Positions 38,701 to 47,320 of a stretch of 64,000 bases of DNA are shown piece by piece. How positions within the stretch are numbered: the stretch's first letter is position 1; every line of letters begins with the position of its first letter. The stretch is from assembly GCF_016718685.1 (NCBI RefSeq), contig NZ_JADKCX010000028.1, positions 1 to 64,000 on the forward strand, in the 5' to 3' direction. A program made the position numbers and the translations under genes. A model generated the notes under the pieces. That model did no database searches and was not told the origin of the DNA. It was given only the letters and a program-made list of their open reading frames with translations. The stretch comes from Haliscomenobacter sp. Lineage in GTDB: Bacteria; Bacteroidota; Bacteroidia; Chitinophagales; Saprospiraceae.

Positions 38701-39350
38701 ATCACGGCTGCCCGGGTCCAGTTAAAGGTAGCGCCCGGCGTGCTGCTGGTTGGAACATAACTTAAGGTTGCTCCACTACAAATTCCTGGAGCGGTGGTAC
38801 TACCCGTAAAAACTGGAACAGGTTTAACCCTGACCACCAGGTTAGCGGGCACAGGGTTGGTACATCCATTGGCGGACAAAGAAAAAACGTAAGTCACATT
38901 TACAGGCGCATTGGTGGTATTGTTCAGCGTTTCAGTGATATTGCCCGTTCCCATGGTTCCGGAATTGCTCACTCCATTCACCAGCGATCGACCCCATCCC
39001 AGGGTAGCACCTACAGTCGAACTACTCGGCGTGTACGTGAACGACACCCCCGTGCATTGCATCAGGGTATCGAGAGGACTGGTCAAAACCGGGCGTGGGT
39101 TGACCGTCACCATCACTCGGAAGGTATCGGAACCGATACAACCACCAACGCTTAAATTGAAGTATTCATAAGTAACGACCACTGGATTGGCCGTCGTATC
39201 GATCAGGGTCTCATTGATTGGGCCTGTTCCATTGGCCGCAGGGTTACTGATCCCAGGTCTAGCTTTGCGACGCCAACTAAACGTAGTGCCCATTGCACTG
39301 CTGGTGGGAGTATATGCAAAGGTTGTTCCACTACATACCGGAGGAGGAGT
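35780..39350 (-). repeat. Thirteen tandem PKD-like repeats (about 276 bp each)
   Basis: Within the giant adhesin, each unit of about 92 residues contains ICSG, a YTPTSS-like strand, FxWTRAAVxGISN, NETLxNTT, TYxYTLSANGC and VNPxPxLSS. Successive copies differ at many positions, so recent amplification is not obvious. Confidence 0.85.
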
Positions 39351-39939
39351 TAAAGGAACTACTCAAAGTGCCGGGCTTCTCACCACAACTGCAATCGAAT
39401 TACTGCTGATGCTAAACACTGTGGTACAGGTATCGATGAGCAGACAACTGACGGTATCCAGGTTGGATAAAGTATCCACGATATAGGTAGGACTATTGGT
39501 ACCTACATTTTGGCGATTGAGACGCCATTGGTACTTGAAGCTACTACCTGCATTCATGGCAAGAGCCGTAAAGGTTAGCGAGTCTCCGAGGCAGAAGGTG
39601 TCGTTGGGACTTACCGTAATGCTAAGGGTAGGCGTAGTACAAGAAATGTAGGTAAATCCGGGCAAGCTCAAGGTATCTCCGGGGATAAAAACATCCACAT
39701 CTCCAGTGGCGCCGTCGCTCACCACCGCCTTGATTTTTGTAGGTGAAACTACCTGGATAAAACTGGCGGTAGAATCCCCAAAATTGACCTTGGTCGCGCC
39801 AGTTAAGCTGGAGCCGGTAATGAGTATGGTATCCCCGGTTTGTCCTGTAGTAGGGCTGAAGGAGATGATTGAAGGGGTAAGGTAAGTTGATTTCTCAGCA
39901 CTGATGCGGAATTCCCCCGTAAATTAGTGGTGGCCAAAT

Positions 39940-40960
39940 CAGGCTTTCCATCGCCATCTAAATCTCCAATTGAGGCAATATTGGGTTCTGAACCCACGGC
40001 AAGGTCTACTTTTGCAACAAACGAAAGCGTACCGCTGCTGCTGGTATTGCGCAACACCGAAAGGGATGAAGAACCAGAGTTGGCGACCGTCAAATCCAGC
40101 TTGCCATCGCCATCCAGGTCGCCCATGGAAACGCTAAAGGGCGTAGCCCCGGTGGCAAAGTCCACTTTGGCCGCAAGCGCAACCGTATCTACTTTACTGG
40201 TATTGCGAAAGACCGAGACGCTGGTAGAAAAAAGGTTACTAATGGCTACTTCGGGTTTGCCATCGCCATCCAAATCCCCAATGGCTACCCCGGAGGGAGT
40301 ATCTCCAGTGGTGAAATCAACCCTACCCGCAAAAGACAAATTACCTGGAGTACTGGTATTGCGGATAACCGACACATTTGAAGCAAAAGCATTGGGCGCC
40401 ACCAAATCCAGTTTGCCATCACCATCAATGTCACCAAGGCCAATGTTATAGGGTCTTGAATTTGTACCGGTAATAAAATCTACTTTACGGGCAAAAGATA
40501 TAGATCCAACGGTACTCGTATTGCGCAATACGGATACTGTAGACGAAGAGAAGTTCGCCAGTGCCAGGTCGGGTTTGCCATCGCCATCCAAATCTCCAAT
40601 GGCCACACCCAATGGACCTGACCCAACCGCGGAGTCTATTTTGGCCGCGAAAGACAACATGCCCCCAGTACTGGTGTTTCTGAGAATAGAAACCGTATTG
40701 GAAAATTGGTTGCCAATGGCCAAATCCAGTTTGCCATCGCCATCCAGGTCGCCAACTGCAGCACTGGAAGGCCCAGCCCCGGTGGTGACGTCAACTTTTG
40801 CTGCAAATGCAAGGGTCCCGCTGCTGCTGGTATTTCTCAACAGGGATACACTCATCGAGCCATTATTGGTGGCAATCAACTCCGGTTTGCCGTCTCCGTC
40901 CAAATCTCCAGATGCTACACTGCGCGGCTGAGAGGCAGTAGTAAAATCGGTTTTTGTGGC
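39940..40960 (-). repeat. Seven FG-GAP/VCBS repeats (about 155 bp each)
   Basis: Seven copies of a 51-52-residue unit, each with GD(L/I)DGDGK(P/L) as calcium-binding loop and an FAxKVDF-like strand followed by SVLRNTS. They would form a beta-propeller in the N-terminal third of the adhesin. Confidence 0.85.
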
Positions 40961-41468
40961 GAAAGACATGGTGTTGATGGCAATTCCTCCACTAAACGTA
41001 ACCAGAAAAGGCTTTGCAGAGGCAGCACTCAAACCCGTAACGGTATTCAACACGGTAATGGGTTTGTAGGTAGCACCCAACGGAACCGTTACGGTCAACG
41101 AAGTTGGACTTGCCGAACTAACGGTAGCCTTTACTGCCCCAAAATGTACGATGTTATTTGTAGCCGTGGGGTTGAAATTTGTACCAGTAAGGGTAACGGT
41201 GGCTCCGATCGAACCTGCTGCGGGCGTAAAACCAGTAATGGTGGGTGTCTGAGCAGCGAGGAGGGTTCCTACCAGACAAGCTGATAGGAAAATGTGTAGT
41301 TTTTGGATCATGGTATTCATGGTATTACAATTATCAATCAGCTTGTCCTTTTTCAGCAAGCTGGTTTTCTCATGCAGCAAAAATAAAATTTTTCTATTGG
41401 TAAGCTGGTTTATTTGATCGGTATTCTATCAGGCAATCAAAAAAAAATGGTACACTTGAATTTTTTTC

Positions 41469-42317
41469 CTATTCATTATCAAGCATTTCCCATAATTTGA
41501 TCACTTCAGCGGCTGGTTTTACATCGTGAACGCGCAGGAGTTTTGCCCCTTGCTGTAAGGCAATCATGTGCAGTGCGGTCGTACCATTCAGTGCCTGTTC
41601 AGGTTCGATATTCAAAAAACGGTAAATCATCGATTTGCGGGATAATCCGGCCAAGAGTGGTGCATCCAGCATCCGAAACACGTGCATACTTTTCAACAGC
41701 TGGTAATTGTGGGCAATGGTTTTTCCAAAACCAAATCCAGGATCCAATACGATGTCTTTCACCCCCAAAACCCGCAATTTCCCCACTTCAGCGATGAAAA
41801 AATCCAGCACATCGGTCACCACATCAGCATATACAGGATTGGATTGCATGGTACCAGGCTGTCCCTGCATGTGCATGAGTACATATGGCAAACCCAGTTC
41901 CGCTACCGTGGGATACATGGCTGGATCGAGGCGACCAGCAGAGATGTCATTGATCAGGCCTATCCCTAAATCATAACCCGCCCGTACCGAATGAGCATAT
42001 ACCGTATCCAGAGAAATAATCGCCTTCGGAAATTGTTGCGTCAAAGCCTGTATCACCGGGGCCACCCGTTGCATCTCCTCTTCTGCGGTGATGATGTGTG
42101 CGCCTGGCCGCGACGACATCCCCCCAATGTCCAAAATTTGTGCCCCTGCACTCAACATCTGATCGGCTTGTTGCAGAATATCGGTTAATTCCGTGAATCG
42201 GCTACCCGCATAAAAACTATCTGGGGTAACATTGATGATGCCCATAATGACCGGGTGGGAAAGATCCAGGAGACGTCCGGCGCAGTTGAGGGTGGTTTGT
42301 GGGTACAACATTAACAT
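41469..42317 (-). CDS. folP: Dihydropteroate synthase
   Basis: 282 residues. It condenses 4-aminobenzoate with 6-hydroxymethyl-7,8-dihydropterin diphosphate in folate synthesis. Signatures: IMGIINVTPDSFYAGSRF, GAQILDIGGMSSRPGAHIIT, ISLDTVYAHSV (common SxDT), NDISAGRLDP, LPYVLMHMQGQPGTMQ, DIVLDPGFGFGKTIAHNYQL and the C-terminal LLRVHDVKPAAEVIKLWE. Divergent from the DUF4230-like gene with 43 nt between starts. Confidence 0.95.
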   Translation of the reverse strand: MLMLYPQTTLNCAGRLLDLSHPVIMGIINVTPDSFYAGSRFTELTDILQQADQMLSAGAQILDIGGMSSRPGAHIITAEEEMQRVAPVIQALTQQFPKAIISLDTVYAHSVRAGYDLGIGLINDISAGRLDPAMYPTVAELGLPYVLMHMQGQPGTMQSNPVYADVVTDVLDFFIAEVGKLRVLGVKDIVLDPGFGFGKTIAHNYQLLKSMHVFRMLDAPLLAGLSRKSMIYRFLNIEPEQALNGTTALHMIALQQGAKLLRVHDVKPAAEVIKLWEMLDNE

Positions 42318-42344
42318 TTGGTTTTTGCAAATTTATTACTTTTG
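42318..42344 (+). promoter_or_regulatory. TTG ... TACTTTTG promoter for the DUF4230-like gene
   Basis: TTG at 42318-42320, a 16-nt spacer and TACTTTTG at 42337-42344. It lies about 16 nt before the ATG at 42361. Confidence 0.5.
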
Positions 42345-42360
42345 ACCAAAATCTACTGTT

Positions 42361-43563
42361 ATGTCTGAAGGTGGTGATTCTCGCTTGCGCATCAGCCAAA
42401 CTTTTTTGGCCATCCTGATCATTGGCCTTTTTGGTCTGGTAGCTTACAAATACTTTCCCCGCTCAGGAACTGCAGGGGATGTGACCACGGTACCCAAAGA
42501 ATTTCAGCTGAATTACCTCCCGGCTGATTTCAACTTTGATATTGATGAGCAGGATGCCCTGGCAATTCTAACCAACCCAAAGCGCTACCGACGGGAGTTT
42601 AACCAGATGGTATACGACATGAACATGGCTATCCTGAACCATACCGCCAACCGGATGGGCTTGAGCAACGACATCAAAAAACGCCTGCCTGCTGAATACG
42701 ACAAACACCATGATTATCTGCGCAACATCTACTTCGACGAGTTTTTGGCCATCAAAGACACGACCAGCAGCCTTTACCAAACCTGGTACGACAATGGGTT
42801 TAAAAATGCTGCGCAGATCTGGTATGAAGTGGCCGCCAAGTACACCTGCTACCTGGTCAATAATGTGATGGGCGGCTTAATTCCGATGCGAGATGGGGCC
42901 TTTTATGCCAAAGGCAAAAAAGTAGACACCCCATGCGGCATTGCCCTCACCGAAGCCCTGGCCCCCCTGATGAAACAGATTGAAGAACGTGCCGCCGTTG
43001 AAGACTTTGGCCGATCACGCGGCTTATTGCAGGAACGGGTGGATAAAGTGATCTCCGAACTGGCTACTTACGAAATCCGCGACAAAAAGGGGCTTACCAA
43101 ACAATTTCAGACCAAGGTCTGGGGTTTTGCGGTTTCTTCTACCGACCTGGAAATCACCGCCATCAGCATCCTCAAAATAGGTTTTAAACTGGACGATTAT
43201 TTCAACATCAACCTCAACAGCAAAAGTAGGCTCGTGACCATCACCTTGCCGGAGCCCATCATCCTCTCACATGAAGTTTACCCGAAAATGGACCGGATGA
43301 GCATCGGCTGGCTCCGCGAGATCAAAGGTGACGACCTCAACAAAGCGTTTAATGTGCTGCGCGAAGAATTTCGCCGCGATGCGATGAACGCCGATGCCAT
43401 GGACAAAGCCAAAGTGCAAGCCCGTGAAGTGCTCAATACCATGATGGGCCCACTGGTAAGTTCGCTGGGTTCGAAGTACAAACTACGGGTGATGTTTCAG
43501 GAAGGAGACCCCACCCCGCAGGAATTTTTGCCTAAGGATCAGACTGAACTCAATAATCAATAA
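42361..43563 (+). CDS. Membrane-anchored protein with a probable DUF4230 domain
   Basis: 400 residues. One N-terminal membrane helix (FLAILIIGLFGLVAYKYF, residues 14-31). The middle is mostly helical. Residues about 255-370 look like DUF4230 (VSSTDLEITAISILKIGFKL, SRLVTITLPEPIILSHEVYP, REIKGDDLNKAFNVLREEFR). No function is known for the family. It is not obviously linked to folP, which diverges from it, or to the regulator downstream. Confidence 0.6.
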   Translation: MSEGGDSRLRISQTFLAILIIGLFGLVAYKYFPRSGTAGDVTTVPKEFQLNYLPADFNFDIDEQDALAILTNPKRYRREFNQMVYDMNMAILNHTANRMGLSNDIKKRLPAEYDKHHDYLRNIYFDEFLAIKDTTSSLYQTWYDNGFKNAAQIWYEVAAKYTCYLVNNVMGGLIPMRDGAFYAKGKKVDTPCGIALTEALAPLMKQIEERAAVEDFGRSRGLLQERVDKVISELATYEIRDKKGLTKQFQTKVWGFAVSSTDLEITAISILKIGFKLDDYFNINLNSKSRLVTITLPEPIILSHEVYPKMDRMSIGWLREIKGDDLNKAFNVLREEFRRDAMNADAMDKAKVQAREVLNTMMGPLVSSLGSKYKLRVMFQEGDPTPQEFLPKDQTELNNQ

Positions 43564-43679
43564 GCTTGTTTTGCGTCAGCACATTGGGCTTAAAAAGTCT
43601 TTATTTAAACATAGTCTAAATAAATTTTGTTGGCAAACCAAATTATCACTACTTTCGTTCTTGATATTGAACGTAAAAC

Positions 43680-44333
43680 ATGAAACAGCATACCGTATTG
43701 TTGGCAGATGAACAACCTTTGGTCCGCTTGGCGCTACGCCAACTGCTGAGTCAAGGGGATCATTATCAGATAGTAGGTGAGGTAGGCAATGAGGAAGAGC
43801 TGCTTGTGTCCCTCAAAGTCAATAAATCCGATCTGGTGGTCCTCGACTACAGCCAGTCCGAGAGTTTTCGCCCCAGTACGGTAGCCAAAATCAAAACGGT
43901 ATCCCCGCAAACCCAGGTATTGATCATCAGCGCCGATACCCGCAAAGAAAACATCTTTCAAGTGCTGGAAATGGGGGTAACCAGTTTTTTGACCAAAACT
44001 TGTGGCACCAATGAAATCCTGGACGCCGCACATGCCACCCTCAAAGGGGATAAATTCTTTTGTACCCGCGTCATTGATTTTTTATTGGAAAAATCCTTCT
44101 CCAAAGATACCCAAGTCAATTGTGCCCCTACCCCACTGTCCTCTCGTGAGATTGAAATTGTACAATTGTCGGCCCGTGGGCTAATCGCCAAGGAAATTGC
44201 CGACACCCTTAATCTGAGTACCCACACGGTATATACCCACCGCAAAAACATCATGAAAAAGCTACAAATCAACTCCTCCTCAGAGCTGGTATTGTATGCA
44301 GTAAGTAAAGGTTTGGTCCAGAATGAGGGGTAA
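43680..44333 (+). CDS. NarL/FixJ-type response regulator
   Basis: 217 residues. Receiver domain with acidic DE at residues 10-11, Asp in DLVVLDYSQSES, Ser in LIISADTRK and Lys in FLTKTCGTNE. C-terminal LuxR HTH LSSREIEIVQLSARGLIAKE and LNLSTHTVYTHRKNIMKKLQ. No histidine kinase gene is adjacent, so it is an orphan regulator here. Confidence 0.9.
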   Translation: MKQHTVLLADEQPLVRLALRQLLSQGDHYQIVGEVGNEEELLVSLKVNKSDLVVLDYSQSESFRPSTVAKIKTVSPQTQVLIISADTRKENIFQVLEMGVTSFLTKTCGTNEILDAAHATLKGDKFFCTRVIDFLLEKSFSKDTQVNCAPTPLSSREIEIVQLSARGLIAKEIADTLNLSTHTVYTHRKNIMKKLQINSSSELVLYAVSKGLVQNEG

Positions 44334-44431
44334 TTGCCTGCGCATTTTTGAACCAAAACGTCACCCCACGCACAAGTCTAATAAAACAACACCGCAGTCT
44401 TCGGTAGCCCTTTTTTGATCTCCTTTTGTTC

Positions 44432-45511
44432 TTAAGTAGAAAACGAATCCTTGTCCAGCACCAAAGTTTTCAATTGACTCAATTTAAAAATACTGGAGGG
44501 AAGCGCTTTCAGCGGGTTACCCGAAAGCCACAATTCTTCCAAATTGGCCAGTTGTCCAATTTCTTCCGGGATACTTTCGAGCTTGCAAAAAGTGAGGTTC
44601 AGCACTTTCAGCCGGGTACATTTTTGGATTTCAGCAGGAAGGGCATTTAGTTCTACGTGCATGCAATTGAGCGCTTCTAATTTTTTCAATTCAAAAATCT
44701 CGGCGGGCAAGTCGTAACCATCCATGTAATTAAAGGAGAGGAGAATGTTTTCAGTTTCTAAAAAATCTTTGAAAGATTCAAAGTTGAGTACTGTAGAATC
44801 ACGCCCCCACAGATCCAGCCACTCGGTCCAGATTCCTTGAAAAGTGGTGTCTTGGGAAGCCTTCCGCCGAATAGGTTTGCCTTCTCGAATGCGTTGAACC
44901 AAATAGTCAAAATTCCATTGTTCCTGCACCGGGTTGTAAATTTCTCGCAATAGTAAATTCATGGTTCCTTCATTCCAATCAAACCATTGCGCGTAAGGGG
45001 CGTTCAGGCCAATGTCATGGTCCATTGAAATGACATAAGGTACCGCAGTTTTGCCATCGATTTTGATTGCGCCATCGTTTCCACCGCCCAGCAGGGCGTA
45101 TTGGATGAGGGCATCGCCAGTGATGCGTTGGTGTGCATTCCCTACCATGAATATTTTGGTCTCAAGGCTGCCCAAAACCAGCAAATCGGGCTGGCTTTTA
45201 GTAAGTGTAATGGCTGAATCCACTTTCAGATTGCCTTTGATCACAATGATGTGCACCAGTTTTTCCCATTCCTCATCCAGTAAATTAGCCATCACAATGT
45301 TTTCGCCTTCAATCACCGCTACTTTCACTTTACCCGGTTTGCCATGGAAATCCATAGTCCCCAGGTATTCCGAAATCTTGAAACGTTGTTCCGCTTCAAC
45401 ACCAGTGATGAGCGATACTTTTCCTCCACTAAAGGCCGGCCATTTGATTTGAGCAGGGGCTTGGCAACCCATCAGCAGCATCGCAATAAAACAGTAAAAT
45501 GAAAATTTCAT
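44432..45511 (-). CDS. Leucine-rich-repeat lipoprotein
   Basis: 359 residues. Lipoprotein signal (FYCFIAMLLMGCQAPAQ, lipobox LMGC). The N-terminal half has no recognised domain. The C-terminal 110 residues hold four LRRs (KKLEALNCMHVELNALPAEI, TRLKVLNLTFCKLESIPEEI, ANLEELWLSGNPLKALPSSI, SQLKTLVLDKDSF). Probably an envelope protein; the binding partner is unknown. Confidence 0.8.
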   Translation of the reverse strand: MKFSFYCFIAMLLMGCQAPAQIKWPAFSGGKVSLITGVEAEQRFKISEYLGTMDFHGKPGKVKVAVIEGENIVMANLLDEEWEKLVHIIVIKGNLKVDSAITLTKSQPDLLVLGSLETKIFMVGNAHQRITGDALIQYALLGGGNDGAIKIDGKTAVPYVISMDHDIGLNAPYAQWFDWNEGTMNLLLREIYNPVQEQWNFDYLVQRIREGKPIRRKASQDTTFQGIWTEWLDLWGRDSTVLNFESFKDFLETENILLSFNYMDGYDLPAEIFELKKLEALNCMHVELNALPAEIQKCTRLKVLNLTFCKLESIPEEIGQLANLEELWLSGNPLKALPSSIFKLSQLKTLVLDKDSFST

Positions 45512-45670
45512 AGGGTTAAGGTTTTTTCAAGAGGTGTAAACAGCAGCTTTTTTGTTCCATATTAAAAAAAAAAGTAAAAAACTTTTTTCCTGACGCGGTT
45601 TGGCAAGGCTTTTGGTTAGGAATCCCCAATCCATCCTCCCTTTTACTTTTTTCACTGCAAAAACATAGAT

Positions 45671-47320
45671 ATGGTAAGAAGACGAACACTTCTGCTGCCA
45701 CTGCTATTGCTTTTGCCCCTGCTGACGTATGCTCAAACGGGGCCAATCAAAGCCAGAGTATTGGTTAAACTTAAGGAAGCCACTACACCCGCTCAGTTCA
45801 TTGTCGATTTCGCGACGCAAAGCCGGGCTGGAGGAGGGGTTTGGTTGGAAAAATCCTTAAGTATACGCTCCAACGTACACTTGATGATGTACGATTCCGC
45901 CAGCATCACCTCGGACCAGCTACTGGAAGAGCTACGGCTACAACCCGATGTCGAGGAAGTCGCTTTTGATTATTACGTCGAAAGCCGTACCGATCCCGAT
46001 GATCCCAACCTACAGGAACAATGGGGCCTGGCCACCATCCAGGCCGAAAAAGCCTGGGCCATCACCACAGGAGGGGTGACTGCACGTGGGGATACCATTG
46101 TGGTAGCGGTATTGGACAGTGGTTTTGATGTAGACCATGAAGACCTGGCCCCCAACATTTGGGTCAATCGGGGCGAAATCCCCAATGATGGCAAAGACAA
46201 CGACCGCAATGGATACATCGACGATACCCAGGGCTGGAATTTTATCCAAAACAAACGAACCCACCTGGTTGAACAACACGGCCAATCGGTAGCGGGCATC
46301 ATTGGGGCAGTAGGCAACAACGGCATCGGGGTAAGTGGCATCAACTGGCACATCAAAGTGATGGTACTAGAAGCCCGACTGGTTTCGGAAATCATTTCCG
46401 CTTACGAGTACATCATCGAACAACGTGACCGCTACAACCGCTCTAAAGGCAAAGAAGGGGCCTTTGTGGTTGCGACCAATGCCTCCTTCGGCATCAATCG
46501 ACTGTTTTGTAAAGACCAGCCGCTCTGGGGTGCCATGTACGACCGACTCGGCGAAGTGGGGGTGCTTACCGCCGCCGGAGCGGCCAACAATCCCTGGGAC
46601 GTCGACGAAGTGGGTGACATGCCCACTACTTGCCCCAGTGAATATTTGCTTACGGTACTGAATACCACCGAAGTTGACCAGCGTTACGTGGGTTCGGCGT
46701 ACGGAAAAACCTCGATTGACATGGGTGCTCCAGGGCAAAATTCCTTTACGACCAAGCCCTTTGGCAGCTACGGGAGTTTTCATGGCAATTCCGCCGCAGC
46801 GCCGCACCTGGCAGGATCTATTGCCCTTTTGTACAGCGTGCCTTGCAGTGATTTTGCCCAAAAAGTCCTCATCGAGCCTTCTGAAACCGCATTACGGGTG
46901 AAAGAAGCATTGCTCAAGGGGGTAGACGAAATTGAGTCGTTGAAGGAATACACCAGCACCGGCGGGCGACTGAATGTGTACCGTAGTTTGGAACATTTGC
47001 GCCGCGATTGTCGCAGCGTTCCCGATGATTTTAAGGGGATGCTGATCTACCCCAATCCAGCGCGTTCGAACATCACCCTGACAATCGATCAACCTGAAAA
47101 AAGTCCACTGAGTGTGCGGGTACTCAATATGCTGGGCCAACCCATTTATGCCAAACAGGTAGAGGTGATGTTTCCGGGCATTCAACAGGAAGTCATTTCC
47201 GTGAAAATATTCAACCCACTCTCCTCATTCGCCACTACCGCAAATCCACCTTTGCCATTGCCCTTTAACCACACCCCCCGCGAAGCATCCTGCCGCCCCA
47301 TATGCCCTTCATTGGCATAA
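45671..47320 (+). CDS. Subtilisin-like (S8) serine protease with truncated T9SS sorting domain
   Basis: 549 residues as read. Signal peptide (MVRRRTLLLPLLLLLPLLTYAQ), an inhibitor-like propeptide (about 25-110), then the S8 domain with Asp149 in VVAVLDSGFD, His203 in EQHGQSVAGI and Ser in GSFHGNSAAAPHLAGS (Asn replaces the usual Thr before Ser). A T9SS-type C-terminal domain starts at MLIYPNPARSNITL but stops matching after QQEVISV. The last 38 residues are antisense to the following convergent gene. The real end of the sorting domain (about 25-30 residues) is missing. Confidence 0.85.
   Translation: MVRRRTLLLPLLLLLPLLTYAQTGPIKARVLVKLKEATTPAQFIVDFATQSRAGGGVWLEKSLSIRSNVHLMMYDSASITSDQLLEELRLQPDVEEVAFDYYVESRTDPDDPNLQEQWGLATIQAEKAWAITTGGVTARGDTIVVAVLDSGFDVDHEDLAPNIWVNRGEIPNDGKDNDRNGYIDDTQGWNFIQNKRTHLVEQHGQSVAGIIGAVGNNGIGVSGINWHIKVMVLEARLVSEIISAYEYIIEQRDRYNRSKGKEGAFVVATNASFGINRLFCKDQPLWGAMYDRLGEVGVLTAAGAANNPWDVDEVGDMPTTCPSEYLLTVLNTTEVDQRYVGSAYGKTSIDMGAPGQNSFTTKPFGSYGSFHGNSAAAPHLAGSIALLYSVPCSDFAQKVLIEPSETALRVKEALLKGVDEIESLKEYTSTGGRLNVYRSLEHLRRDCRSVPDDFKGMLIYPNPARSNITLTIDQPEKSPLSVRVLNMLGQPIYAKQVEVMFPGIQQEVISVKIFNPLSSFATTANPPLPLPFNHTPREASCRPICPSLA

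Larger units (their letters stand above)
34464..41320 (-). pseudogene. Giant T9SS adhesin-like protein: IPT/TIG, FG-GAP and PKD-like repeats; one frameshift and one in-frame stop
   Basis: Parts: 39803-41320, 39363 to about 39885, and 34464-39362. The composite is about 2280 residues. Order: signal peptide (LHIFLSACLVGTLLAAQ), an IPT/TIG domain (TPTITGFTPAAGSIGATVTL), seven FG-GAP/VCBS repeats with calcium-type DLDGDGK, a second IPT/TIG domain, an Ig-like domain, thirteen PKD-like repeats of about 92 residues, a region starting CTTLVDLRATTI, and a T9SS sorting domain (QNVPNPFQESTQIGF to KRMVVLKQ). The frame changes at about 39885 in a CCCC stretch, and a TGA at 39363-39365 interrupts one frame that otherwise stays open. 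The start could also be 41311. The predicted role is surface adhesion or a structural filament (inference). Confidence 0.8.

Noticed and set aside
35780..39350. CRISPR-like periodicity (about 276 bp)
   Set aside because: The repeats are coding, diverged, in frame and longer than CRISPR units; no spacers or cas genes.
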